DNA from: Methylophilaceae bacterium LSUCC0665
Lineage (GTDB): Bacteria; Pseudomonadota; Gammaproteobacteria; Burkholderiales; Methylophilaceae
Assembly: GCA_024919215.1 (NCBI GenBank)
Contig: CP103437.1
Coordinates: 1,054,001 to 1,118,000, forward strand
Reading direction: 5' to 3'
Length of the DNA stretch: 64,000 nt
Of this stretch, positions 9,829 through 17,763 are shown in pieces; within the stretch, counting starts at the first letter, position 1, and each line of letters begins with the position of its first letter. A model generated the notes under the pieces. That model saw only the letters and a list, made by a program, of their open reading frames with translations, had not been told where the DNA came from and made no database searches. A program made the position numbers and the translations under genes.

Positions 9829-10526
9829 TTATTTTTTTTCCTTAATGTAATAAATATAATCAGCAGTGTGAGTGCGAACGCGAACCACTGAAACGCATAT
9901 CCATAATTTTTTTCTGAATTTGATACTGGCAATATTAGATGTCTTTTAAGGTTTTCATCAATTGGTGGCTCCAACGTTAAAACGAATGGATATATCTCAT
10001 ACTGAATATTCAATGCTTCTTTTATTTCACCAACATCTATTCTTTGTATGCGAATCGAAGAATCATTAATATTTTCTATGTTCTCGGTATTTAAAATAAT
10101 GCCATGAGATGGAACCTTGGTAAGAATTCCACTGATCATAGTGTCTTTAATTTTCTTTACAGCCGGTAATTCATTTCGATCTTCTATGAGATCATGCCAA
10201 CCCCGGTTAACTAAAATGACTTTATTTTCTCGAGTTAAAAAGGGTGAATAAATCACATATCCTGCTTCACGCTTATAGGTTTGATTATCTAAATAAAGAT
10301 TGGGTGATGTAAATTCACCCTCGACTGAAAACCTACCCCATAAATTTTCTTCATTAATATCAGTTTCATCAAATACCTCCAGGGAGGATTGACGTTCTAA
10401 GTAATTTTGATTTATTTCATTTTTTTGATCTGCTCGATCTAGCTGCCAAAATCCTAGTCGGAGAAGAATTAAAAATGTGACGACAAACAATATGTCCAAC
10501 ACTAAACTTTTATTTTTTACTTTCAA
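9825..10526 (-). CDS. SURF1-family cytochrome oxidase assembly protein
   Basis: A 233-residue protein with the SURF1 plan: one N-terminal helix ending in the LGFWQLDRA motif, a periplasmic domain with GRFSVEGEF, NRGWHD and a Pro-rich region, and a C-terminal helix beginning NYGYAFQWFAFAL. SURF1 proteins help place heme A in oxidase subunit I. The frame opens with a TTG codon at 10526; no ATG gives a full N-terminus. It begins the minus-strand pair SURF1-SCO-like and is divergent from the DUF2909 gene. Confidence 0.9.
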   Translation of the reverse strand: MKVKNKSLVLDILFVVTFLILLRLGFWQLDRADQKNEINQNYLERQSSLEVFDETDINEENLWGRFSVEGEFTSPNLYLDNQTYKREAGYVIYSPFLTRENKVILVNRGWHDLIEDRNELPAVKKIKDTMISGILTKVPSHGIILNTENIENINDSSIRIQRIDVGEIKEALNIQYEIYPFVLTLEPPIDENLKRHLILPVSNSEKNYGYAFQWFAFALTLLIIFITLRKKNK

Positions 10527-10541
10527 TGTCCCGGATGTTCC

Positions 10542-10548
10542 TATAATA
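10542..10548. promoter_or_regulatory. Overlapping divergent -10 elements between SURF1 and DUF2909 genes
   Basis: TATAAT reads on the plus strand at 10542-10547, eight bases before the DUF2909 ATG. TATTAT reads on the minus strand at 10543-10548, upstream of the SURF1 TTG start. The plus transcript would have a leader of about 2 nt. No convincing -35 was found for either direction. Confidence 0.4.
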
Positions 10549-10555
10549 TGAGTTG

Positions 10556-10771
10556 ATGGATATTCAAGCTATTTATAAATCAATCGTAATTATTCTTTTA
10601 ATTGTCGTTATTTTATCACTAACCAGTGGCTTACATTTCTTAATGAAGGATGTCGATCAAAGTAAAAAGATGGTGACCTCTTTAACCATTCGAGTCACTC
10701 TATCAATTATTTTATTTCTGATGATTATTATCGGTTTTAAACTTGGGCTAATTCAACCAAACCACATGTAA
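10556..10771 (+). CDS. DUF2909 twin-transmembrane protein
   Basis: A 71-residue protein made almost entirely of two membrane helices (about residues 9-28 and 48-66) joined by a short polar loop with HFLMKDVDQSKK. This fits the DUF2909 family, found in the cox cluster of beta- and gammaproteobacteria, usually between ctaE and SURF1 as here. A role in oxidase assembly or stability is inferred from position. I start it at the ATG; a TTG directly in front would add one residue. It is followed at once by a terminator shared with ctaE. Confidence 0.75.
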   Translation: MDIQAIYKSIVIILLIVVILSLTSGLHFLMKDVDQSKKMVTSLTIRVTLSIILFLMIIIGFKLGLIQPNHM

Positions 10772-10774
10772 CAC

Positions 10775-10810
10775 AAAAAAAAACGTTACCATTAGGTAAC
10801 GTTTTTTTTA
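10775..10810. terminator. Bidirectional intrinsic terminator between DUF2909 gene and ctaE
   Basis: AACGTTACC, loop ATTA, then GGTAACGTT, flanked by an A-run on the left and a T-run on the right. The hairpin can therefore end both converging transcripts: the plus-strand DUF2909 gene and the minus-strand cox operon ending in ctaE. Confidence 0.85.
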
Positions 10811-10823
10811 ATCCAATAAATAA

Positions 10824-11696
10824 TTATATCCAATAAACGAATATAAATAGACCAAGCCAGACCACATCCACAAAATGCCAGTACCAAGCTACTGCCTCAA
10901 AAGCAAAATGATCTTTCTTGCTAAAGTGACCTCTCATGGTTCTTAATAAGATAACAAGAAGCATAATCGCACCCATAGTCACATGGAAGCCATGGAATCC
11001 GGTTAGCAAATAAAAGGTTGAACCATAAATGCCCGAACTTAATTTTAGATTAAGATCATTATAAGCATGAATATATTCTTCAGCCTGAAAATACACAAAT
11101 ACAAATCCAAGTAATACTGTAGCAGCAAGCCATAAGTTTAAGCTTGTACGCTTACTATTTTTTAAGGCCCAGTGAGCAAAAGTTACAGTAACGCCACTAG
11201 TTAGAAGTATCAATGTGTTAATTGCTGGCACACCAAAAGCTGGAACTACATCCTTTGGTTGATCATAATTTGTAGGATCAGGTGTCACACTCAGAGGCCA
11301 TGCAGCCTCAAAAGCTGACCATAAAAATTCATGGGTTGCGGTGCCTGAACCTAAACCACCCAACCAGGGGATGGAAAACATTCTCGCATAATATAGAGCA
11401 CCAAAGAATGCTGCAAAGAACATCACTTCGGAGAAAATAAACCAACCCATACCCATTCTAAAACTGACATCAACCTGCTCGCTGTATTTTCCAGCACGGC
11501 TTTCACCGATCACGTCATTGAACCAACCGACAAACATGTATGCAACTAGAGCAATGCCGATGTAAAGAACCACATTGGCATTTGCATTTCCATTAAAAAG
11601 TAATGCACCACCAATAAAAAGCACAAATAGTGCAAAGCTTCCAAAAATTGGCCATTTACTGCCTTCAGGAACGTAATAAATATCTTTAGCTGCCAT
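10824..11696 (-). CDS. ctaE: Cytochrome c oxidase subunit III
   Basis: A 290-residue seven-helix subunit of the aa3-type oxidase, binding subunit I in the inner membrane. Family features include FSEVMFFAAFFGALYYAR (with the conserved Glu), the loop with WP(L)SVTPDP, and the C-terminal block GFHGFHVTMGA followed by HFVDVVWLGLF. It lies downstream of cox11 with an 18-base gap and is the last gene of the ctaC-ctaD-small protein-cox11-ctaE operon, closed by the terminator at 10775-10810. Confidence 0.96.
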   Translation of the reverse strand: MAAKDIYYVPEGSKWPIFGSFALFVLFIGGALLFNGNANANVVLYIGIALVAYMFVGWFNDVIGESRAGKYSEQVDVSFRMGMGWFIFSEVMFFAAFFGALYYARMFSIPWLGGLGSGTATHEFLWSAFEAAWPLSVTPDPTNYDQPKDVVPAFGVPAINTLILLTSGVTVTFAHWALKNSKRTSLNLWLAATVLLGFVFVYFQAEEYIHAYNDLNLKLSSGIYGSTFYLLTGFHGFHVTMGAIMLLVILLRTMRGHFSKKDHFAFEAVAWYWHFVDVVWLGLFIFVYWI

Positions 11697-11714
11697 AATA
11701 AATCCTATTCAAAT

Positions 11715-12251
11715 TTATGAATTATCGCCTTTTGCCCTAAAAAAAGTGTAGGAGAGTGTTAGCGCTCCAACATCTTTAGGCAAATCTTGATCAACCTCAA
11801 ATCTCACCAGCATGTCTTTGGTTTCTCCAGGCTCTAGCACCTGATTCACAAAACAAAAACATTCTGACTTCTTAAAATATAATGATGCTATTTGGGGGGA
11901 TACACTTGGTATAGCTTGACCTACTACAGGTACATCAGCCATATTAGTCACAGTATACGTGGCATCGTAGAACTTTCCTGGTTGAACTTTCAACGATTTA
12001 AGTGAAGGTTTTAATCTCCACGGTAAATCACCATTTACATTGGAATCGAAAAGTATTCTGACTTCACGATCAATTAAAGGTGACGCCTCCCCTGCACCTT
12101 CGGTTACTCTTTGTGTTTTTCCATTTAGGCCAGTAATCTGACAAAAGGCGTCATACAAAGGAACCATCGCATAACCAAAACCGAACATCAATATTGTAAC
12201 CACAAATAAGATGGTCGTTGTTTTTTTTATGCCTCTCTGTTTTGAAGCCAT
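11715..12251 (-). CDS. ctaG: Cytochrome c oxidase copper assembly protein COX11
   Basis: A 178-residue copper chaperone that delivers copper to the CuB site of subunit I. One N-terminal helix is followed by PLYDAFCQITG, which holds the conserved Cys, and by an Ig-like periplasmic domain with the CFCF copper-binding motif (KSECFCFVNQVLEPGE). Length is normal for bacterial COX11. It starts 6 bases after the stop of the 38-residue protein. Confidence 0.95.
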   Translation of the reverse strand: MASKQRGIKKTTTILFVVTILMFGFGYAMVPLYDAFCQITGLNGKTQRVTEGAGEASPLIDREVRILFDSNVNGDLPWRLKPSLKSLKVQPGKFYDATYTVTNMADVPVVGQAIPSVSPQIASLYFKKSECFCFVNQVLEPGETKDMLVRFEVDQDLPKDVGALTLSYTFFRAKGDNS

Positions 12252-12257
12252 CTTATT

Positions 12258-12374
12258 TTATAAGTGACTCAAAACAAAAAATAAGTAAAAAGAAAGTGCA
12301 ACTAGTGCTAATACTATAGCTAGTCGCTTATTCTTTTTTGCTAAATTCTTTTTATCCTTCTCAGCTAATGCCAT
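12258..12374 (-). CDS. 38-residue cytochrome oxidase small assembly protein
   Basis: A short frame with ATG at 12374 and TAA at 12258 fills the gap between ctaD and cox11. It encodes a very basic N-terminus (about 18 residues, nine of them Lys or Arg) and one membrane helix of about 17 residues rich in Val, Leu and Phe. Spacing is tight: 3 bases after ctaD and 6 before cox11, as in a real operon gene. Betaproteobacterial cox operons carry a small single-helix protein at this place, often named cytochrome oxidase small assembly protein. A function in oxidase biogenesis is inferred from that position only. Confidence 0.75.
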   Translation of the reverse strand: MALAEKDKKNLAKKNKRLAIVLALVALSFYLFFVLSHL

Positions 12375-12377
12375 CAA

Positions 12378-13967
12378 TTAGTTTTCAAGCATTGATTTAG
12401 TTAGCTTTGGAGGTGTTTCAAATGTGTGGAATGGTGCTGGTGAAGGAACTGTCCACTCAAGACCTTTAGCGCCTTCCCATGCTTGTGCCTTAGCTTTCTT
12501 ACCACCCAATGCACATTTGATAACAATATAAACAAAAAGTAACTGACTGATACCATAAGCAAATCCACCGATACTTGAGATCATATTGAAATCTGCAAAA
12601 ACAATATTGTAGTCAGGGATCCTTCTAGGCATACCCGCTAGACCAAGGAAGTGTTGTGGGAAAAATAGCACGTTCGCAGCAATCGTAGATAACCAGAAGT
12701 GTATCTTCGCAAGCTTCTCATCATACATATAACCTGTCCATTTTGGTAACCAGTAGTAAGCCGCTGCCATGAGTGAGAATACTGCACCCGTTAAAAGAAC
12801 ATAATGAAAATGAGCCACAACGAAATATGTATCATGGTACTGGAAATCAACTGGTGTAATACCAAGCATCAATCCTGAGAAACCACCGATCGTAAATAAG
12901 ATAACAAATGCGATTGAGAACAACATTGGCGCTTCAAATGTCATTGCCCCTTTCCACATTGTTGCCATCCAGTTGAAAACTTTCACGCCGGTTGGCACAG
13001 CGATCAACATCGTTGCATACATAAAGAACAATTCACCTTTGATTGGCATACCCACAGTAAACATATGGTGAGCCCACACAAAGAATGACAAGATTGCTAT
13101 CGATGCTGTCGCGTAAACCATCGATGCATAACCAAATAATGGCTTTCTAGCGAATGTAGGAATAATTGTTGAAACGATACCAAATGCTGGAAGCGCTAAA
13201 ATATATACTTCAGGGTGTCCGAAGAACCAGAAGATGTGTTGGAATAACACTGGGTCACCACCACCGGCTGCATTAAAGAAACTTGTGCCGAAGTATTTAT
13301 CGGTTAATAACATTGTCACTGCACCAGCTAACACTGGAAGTGAAGCAATAAGCAAGAATGCTGTAATCACCCATGTCCATACAAATAGTGGCATCTTCAT
13401 TAATGTCATACCTGGAGCACGCATGTTAAATACGGTTGCAATAATGTTAATAGCTCCCATAATCGAAGAGACACCTAAAATATGCACTGTAAATATTAAG
13501 AATGGGAAAGCATCACCTAACTGCAACACAAGTGGTGGATACATTGTCCAACCACCAGCTGGACCTCCGCCGTTCATAAATAATGTACTGATCAATAAAG
13601 CAAAACCAAAAGGAAGGATCCAAAAACTCATATTATTCATACGAGGAAGTGCCATATCAGGGGCACCAATCATTAAAGGAATCATCCAGTTTGCCAACCC
13701 AACGCCAGCAGGCATCACGGCACCAAAGATCATGATGAGGGCATGAACGGTAACCATTGAGTTATAAAATTGTGGATCAACAAATTGTAATCCCGGTTGA
13801 AATAATTCAGCCCGAATAATCATTGCCATTGCACCACCGATGAAGAACATCATCAATGAGAATATTAAATAGAGCGTTCCAATGTCCTTATGGTTGGTTG
13901 AAAAAATCCAACGTTTTAGACCGGTTGGAGCATGATGATGATCATGTTCGTGTGCTACTGTACTCAT
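12378..13967 (-). CDS. ctaD: Cytochrome c oxidase subunit I
   Basis: The 529-residue catalytic subunit of the aa3-type oxidase, binding heme a and the heme a3-CuB centre. Visible key residues are HPEVY (CuB His, channel Glu and cross-linked Tyr), HHMF (CuB His pair), GAPDMALPR (D-channel Asp), PTGVKVF (K-channel Thr and Lys) and VAHFHYVL (heme ligands). Proton channels therefore look like the A1 type. The N-terminus has a His-rich run (HEHDHHH). It sits 40 bases downstream of ctaC. Confidence 0.97.
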   Translation of the reverse strand: MSTVAHEHDHHHAPTGLKRWIFSTNHKDIGTLYLIFSLMMFFIGGAMAMIIRAELFQPGLQFVDPQFYNSMVTVHALIMIFGAVMPAGVGLANWMIPLMIGAPDMALPRMNNMSFWILPFGFALLISTLFMNGGGPAGGWTMYPPLVLQLGDAFPFLIFTVHILGVSSIMGAINIIATVFNMRAPGMTLMKMPLFVWTWVITAFLLIASLPVLAGAVTMLLTDKYFGTSFFNAAGGGDPVLFQHIFWFFGHPEVYILALPAFGIVSTIIPTFARKPLFGYASMVYATASIAILSFFVWAHHMFTVGMPIKGELFFMYATMLIAVPTGVKVFNWMATMWKGAMTFEAPMLFSIAFVILFTIGGFSGLMLGITPVDFQYHDTYFVVAHFHYVLLTGAVFSLMAAAYYWLPKWTGYMYDEKLAKIHFWLSTIAANVLFFPQHFLGLAGMPRRIPDYNIVFADFNMISSIGGFAYGISQLLFVYIVIKCALGGKKAKAQAWEGAKGLEWTVPSPAPFHTFETPPKLTKSMLEN

Positions 13968-14007
13968 AATATTTTCCTCATAAAATATTTATTCAATTAA
14001 TTAAAGT

Positions 14008-15141
14008 TTATTTTCTTTCAGCTGCTACGTCAGCTGCCTGTACCATATCACCAGTGTCATTACCCCAAGCGTTACGCTCATAGGTTGTTACTGCAGCAAT
14101 ATCTCCATCATTTAACTGCTCACCAAATGCAGGCATTAAGTTTTTACCGTAAATGATGTGAGTAATATGTGTTTTTAAGTTCTCAGCTTTAGTAGCAATC
14201 TCACTGCCTGCAAGAGCTGGGAATACGCCTTGTACACCTTGACCATTAGCTTGGTGGCAAGCTAAACAGTTAGCTTTGTAGACTGCCTCGCCTTTAGTCA
14301 TGAGTTCTTCCATAGACATCTCTTTATTTGATGCCGCAGCAGCTGCTTCTTGTGATTGTTTTTTCTCTGCTACCCATGTTTTGTATTCATCCATGGATAC
14401 GGCTTTTACGACGATAGGCATATATCCGTGACCTTTACCACAGATCTCAGCACATTGACCTCGATATGTGCCAGGCTCATTAATCATTGTCCAGTTGTCG
14501 TTAATAAAACCAGGGATTGCATCTCGCTTCCATCCAAGATCTGGAACCCACCATGCGTGAATCACGTCATTTGCTGTAGTTAAAATTCTAATTTTAGTAT
14601 TGGTTGGTAATACTAGCGGTTCATCTACATCCAATAAGTAATCTGGATGCTCCATTGGATCTACAGAATCAACACGTTGACTTAATTCAACACTTTTTTC
14701 ATCCAGGTTACTGTAAATAGTTAAATCATCTTCAAGATACTCGTATTTCCATTTCCATTGATAACCTACTGCTTTTACTGTTAGTGCTGTATCGGATGTA
14801 TCATCCATTTCAATCAGTAGTTTAGTTGCAGGAATAGCAAGACCGATAATAATAAGCAGAGGGATAGCTGTCCAAATAATTTCAACTGTTGTGCTGTGAG
14901 AAAATTTTGCAGGTTTGACGCCTCTTGATTTTCTGTGGTGAAATATTGACCAGAACATGATACCGAACACTACGATACCGATGATTGTCACAACCCATAA
15001 GGACACCATATGCATGTCATAAACTTTTTGGCTGATCGGTGTAACGCCCTCACGCATGTTAAGACCCCACTCAGCAAACACTGATATAGGTAAAGTAACT
15101 AATGCTAATGCTTGAATAATTTTTTTGAAAATACTTGTCAT
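14008..15141 (-). CDS. ctaC: Cytochrome c oxidase subunit II fused to cytochrome c
   Basis: A 377-residue subunit II. The order is a signal peptide (cleavage probably after VFA), two membrane helices, a cupredoxin domain with the CuA motif GQCAEICGKGHGYMP, and a C-terminal cytochrome c domain with CLACH. The oxidase is thus of caa3-like layout. I start at the ATG at 15141, where the encoded peptide is a clean signal sequence with a GAGAG-like ribosome site upstream. An in-frame ATG 87 bases earlier would add an unlikely 29-residue leader. First gene of the cox operon. Confidence 0.95.
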   Translation of the reverse strand: MTSIFKKIIQALALVTLPISVFAEWGLNMREGVTPISQKVYDMHMVSLWVVTIIGIVVFGIMFWSIFHHRKSRGVKPAKFSHSTTVEIIWTAIPLLIIIGLAIPATKLLIEMDDTSDTALTVKAVGYQWKWKYEYLEDDLTIYSNLDEKSVELSQRVDSVDPMEHPDYLLDVDEPLVLPTNTKIRILTTANDVIHAWWVPDLGWKRDAIPGFINDNWTMINEPGTYRGQCAEICGKGHGYMPIVVKAVSMDEYKTWVAEKKQSQEAAAAASNKEMSMEELMTKGEAVYKANCLACHQANGQGVQGVFPALAGSEIATKAENLKTHITHIIYGKNLMPAFGEQLNDGDIAAVTTYERNAWGNDTGDMVQAADVAAERK

Positions 15142-15198
15142 GCTTTCTCTCTTCGCAATGCTTAAATAATTTAAAGTAAAGATTTTTTTAACTGTGTA

Positions 15199-15228
15199 AA
15201 TGTAACTAATTTGTAACAATGTTGTCAA
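15199..15228 (-). promoter_or_regulatory. Candidate promoter of the cox operon
   Basis: On the minus strand a perfect -35 TTGACA lies at 15228-15223. A weaker -10 TACATT lies at 15204-15199, 18 bases downstream. A start near 15192 would give a leader of about 50 nt before the ctaC ATG. Confidence 0.45.
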
Positions 15229-15237
15229 CCATTTCGT

Positions 15238-15702
15238 TTAAATGGTTTTAACTAAATTTTTTAACTTTTCTCGCTCTTCGTCTGTAACTCTTTGACCTAA
15301 AAAGACTTTTTTCCCATCCTTGATAAAATAAAAAATTGAGTGTTTTAGTCTCGTTGGTGGCTCGTATTGAAAGTTAGTCCAATTTCTCACTAATTCATAC
15401 TCTTTAATTTTTTTTCGCATCACGAATCTAACTTTTATATTGTACGGGCTAATTAAGATTTCTTCATAGAAGGTACTTTTAAGAGCTGTAATATAAAGTG
15501 CATAACCTAAAATTAAAAATTCAATTCCATAAAAGGGAATAGCCAGATATAAATTAACGTAGCTTAAAGCGATTGCTATTAGGAGAATGAAACAACCAAA
15601 ATAGAAATAAACCTTCTTGATTATATGCCATGGCATGGCTGGATTAGGTCTAATAATTATTGACTGAGTGTCTTTCTGTTTATCAAATTTATTTTCAATC
15701 AT
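15238..15702 (-). CDS. DUF2244 membrane protein
   Basis: A 154-residue protein with two close membrane helices (about residues 33-72) and a C-terminal cytosolic part containing VRNWTNFQYEPP and a basic end. This matches DUF2244, a family often located next to oxidase subunit genes in beta- and alphaproteobacteria. It reads in the same direction as ctaC and ends about 100 bases before its start, with the candidate cox promoter overlapping that gap. No biochemical function is known to me. Confidence 0.8.
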   Translation of the reverse strand: MIENKFDKQKDTQSIIIRPNPAMPWHIIKKVYFYFGCFILLIAIALSYVNLYLAIPFYGIEFLILGYALYITALKSTFYEEILISPYNIKVRFVMRKKIKEYELVRNWTNFQYEPPTRLKHSIFYFIKDGKKVFLGQRVTDEEREKLKNLVKTI

Positions 15703-15721
15703 GTAATGTATAATTCTGAAA

Positions 15722-15808
15722 TGGTGCCGGGAGCGAGAATCGAACTCGCACGCTGTCGCCAGCGCGGGATTTTGAATCCCGTGCGTCTACCAGTTCCGCC
15801 ATCCCGGC
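15722..15808 (-). tRNA. tRNA-Leu (anticodon CAA)
   Basis: An 87-nt class II tRNA on the minus strand. The acceptor stem GCCGGGA pairs with TCCCGGC. The anticodon stem CGGGA/TCCCG encloses loop TTCAAAA, giving anticodon CAA, which reads UUG. A long variable arm follows, then GTTCGATTC in the T loop. The CCA end is encoded (15722-15724). Confidence 0.95.
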
Positions 15809-15838
15809 AGAATGGAAATTATAACAAGCTTTTATTAA

Positions 15839-16861
15839 ATGAATATAGAAGAATTTAATTACTCACTACCGGAAGAATTGATCGCGCAATACCCGACAGA
15901 TAAACGGTCTGCTAGTAGATTATTGCAACTCAATCCAAACACTAAAGAAATCAAAGACAATAATTTTACAAATTTTTTATCACTTATTAATCGTAATGAT
16001 CTTCTAATATTTAACGATACAAAAGTAATTAAAGCTCGGATCAATGGTCATAAAAAAAGCGGGGGTAAGGTCGAAGTCCTTATCGAAAAAATAATCAATC
16101 AAAATTCATTTGTTGGCCATATTGGAACATCCAAAAAAATCAATGCTGGATTAGAAATTATGGTGGACAAATTTAAACTGATAGTAAAAAATCGAGAAGA
16201 AAATATGTTTATCATTGAGACGGATGATAATATTTTTGATATCATCGATAATCATGGAAAGCTCCCTCTGCCTCCATACATTAATAGAGATAACGAGGAT
16301 TTTGATGATGATCGCTATCAAACTGTTTTTGCAAAACATGATGGCGCTATAGCTGCCCCAACAGCTGGACTTCATTTTGATGACCAATTTTTTTCAGAAT
16401 TATCAAAACAAAATTTTAACTTTGGCTTCATTACGCTTCATGTGGGTTCTGGAACATTTCAGCCTGTTCGTAATTCAAATATAACTGACCATAAAATGCA
16501 TTCGGAAGAATTCATGATCGGTCAAGACGTATATGAACGGATCGAGGAAACAAAAAAAAATAGCGGCCGGATCATTGCAATTGGCACTACTGTTTTGAGG
16601 GCGTTAGAATCAGCTTACAATCAACCTAGAAAAGATACAAACTTTCAAAAAACTAATATTTTTATTTACCCAGGTTATCAATTTAAAATTGTTGATAGCT
16701 TATTCACTAATTTTCACTTACCAAAGAGTACTTTAATTATGTTAGTCTCGGCATTCGCTGGTCATTCGTTTACAATGTCAGCCTATGCGCATGCTGTTCA
16801 AGAAGAATACCGCTTTTTTAGTTACGGTGATGCAATGTTTATTGAACAAAAATTAACCTAA
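15839..16861 (+). CDS. queA: S-adenosylmethionine:tRNA ribosyltransferase-isomerase QueA
   Basis: A 340-residue enzyme that transfers and rearranges ribosyl from SAM onto 7-aminomethyl-7-deazaguanine in tRNA, making epoxyqueuosine. Conserved blocks include the N-terminal FNYSLPEELIAQYP, the LLxFNDTKVIKAR region, PLPPYI, AAPTAGLHF and LHVGSGTFQPV. Length is standard. There is no Shine-Dalgarno sequence before the ATG. A TATAAC hexamer 14 bases upstream could place the transcript start within about 7 nt of it. Confidence 0.96.
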   Translation: MNIEEFNYSLPEELIAQYPTDKRSASRLLQLNPNTKEIKDNNFTNFLSLINRNDLLIFNDTKVIKARINGHKKSGGKVEVLIEKIINQNSFVGHIGTSKKINAGLEIMVDKFKLIVKNREENMFIIETDDNIFDIIDNHGKLPLPPYINRDNEDFDDDRYQTVFAKHDGAIAAPTAGLHFDDQFFSELSKQNFNFGFITLHVGSGTFQPVRNSNITDHKMHSEEFMIGQDVYERIEETKKNSGRIIAIGTTVLRALESAYNQPRKDTNFQKTNIFIYPGYQFKIVDSLFTNFHLPKSTLIMLVSAFAGHSFTMSAYAHAVQEEYRFFSYGDAMFIEQKLT

Positions 16862-16902
16862 GAAGACAAAATAAAAACATAAATCAATCAAGAGAAATTA
16901 AT

Positions 16903-17760
16903 ATGAGAATCATCTACACCATTTTATTCACACTTTTTGTATCACTAAACATACAAGCTGAAATATTGCCTCAAGCCCAATTAGAAATGAAAATTCCTTT
17001 AAAAAAGGAACCGTCTACACGCCCGATGACGGTTGCTTATATTCCTGGTGAGAAAAAGTACTATATTGCTGATGGTGGCTTATCCCCAATTGGAAATGAG
17101 CCTTTCTCAAAATCACAAGTTCATGTTTATGATGAAAACGGAGCCTACATTAAATCTTTTTCCCCTGGTTTTGATAATCGTTCAATTTACTACAATGAAA
17201 ATTCCAAAACACTAGAGACGATTACTTATAATATTTCCAGCGCAGCGGGATTTTTTCCTAATACAGGAATTTTTAAACTAGAATTAGATGATCAAGGATT
17301 GTTGACAAACCGGTCTGATACTGTTTCAAGATTTTCAGAAAATTTTGGAAGCGCTGGTACCATGCCAACATATGATGCCAAAAATAATCAGTACTTTGCC
17401 AAACAAGAAAAGAGTAACATTGTTAGAGTCATAGATGCATCTTCAAATGAAATTAAAAAAGAAATTGCTCTTGATTTTTCTGCAGCCAAAGTTGAGCACC
17501 ATGATGTAACTGACCACTATGCAGCATACACAAATGTTACTGGTCATGAACTTATTTTGCTTGATGTGGACCACAAAAAGTTTTTGATATTCAACTTAGA
17601 TGGGAAACTAGTAGGAACCTCTGAACTTGCAAAAGATTTGAAAATTAGGGCGAAAAATCATTTTAATGGATTAGGATATACCAACAACGGTTTATTCTTT
17701 TTATATATCGACTCTGAAGGTGAGTTTGGAACGTATCATGCATACAAAGTGTTGAATTAA
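16903..17760 (+). CDS. Secreted protein of unknown function, beta-propeller-like
   Basis: A 285-residue protein with a clear signal peptide (cleavage probably near IQA-E, residue 19-20). The mature part has repeated short strands of the type YYIADGG, VHVYDENGAY, NIVRVIDASS and FLIFNLDGKLVG, spaced about 40-60 residues apart. That suggests an NHL/YVTN-like propeller of about six blades. No cysteine pair, heme motif or catalytic signature is visible. An AGAG ribosome site precedes the ATG. It is likely periplasmic or extracellular. I do not recognise the family. Confidence 0.7.
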   Translation: MRIIYTILFTLFVSLNIQAEILPQAQLEMKIPLKKEPSTRPMTVAYIPGEKKYYIADGGLSPIGNEPFSKSQVHVYDENGAYIKSFSPGFDNRSIYYNENSKTLETITYNISSAAGFFPNTGIFKLELDDQGLLTNRSDTVSRFSENFGSAGTMPTYDAKNNQYFAKQEKSNIVRVIDASSNEIKKEIALDFSAAKVEHHDVTDHYAAYTNVTGHELILLDVDHKKFLIFNLDGKLVGTSELAKDLKIRAKNHFNGLGYTNNGLFFLYIDSEGEFGTYHAYKVLN

Positions 17761-17763
17761 TTT

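Noticed and set aside
13234-13746. A 170-codon frame on the plus strand inside ctaD.
   Set aside because: It is antisense to a highly conserved oxidase gene and its composition follows from the ctaD codons; no ribosome site or family features.
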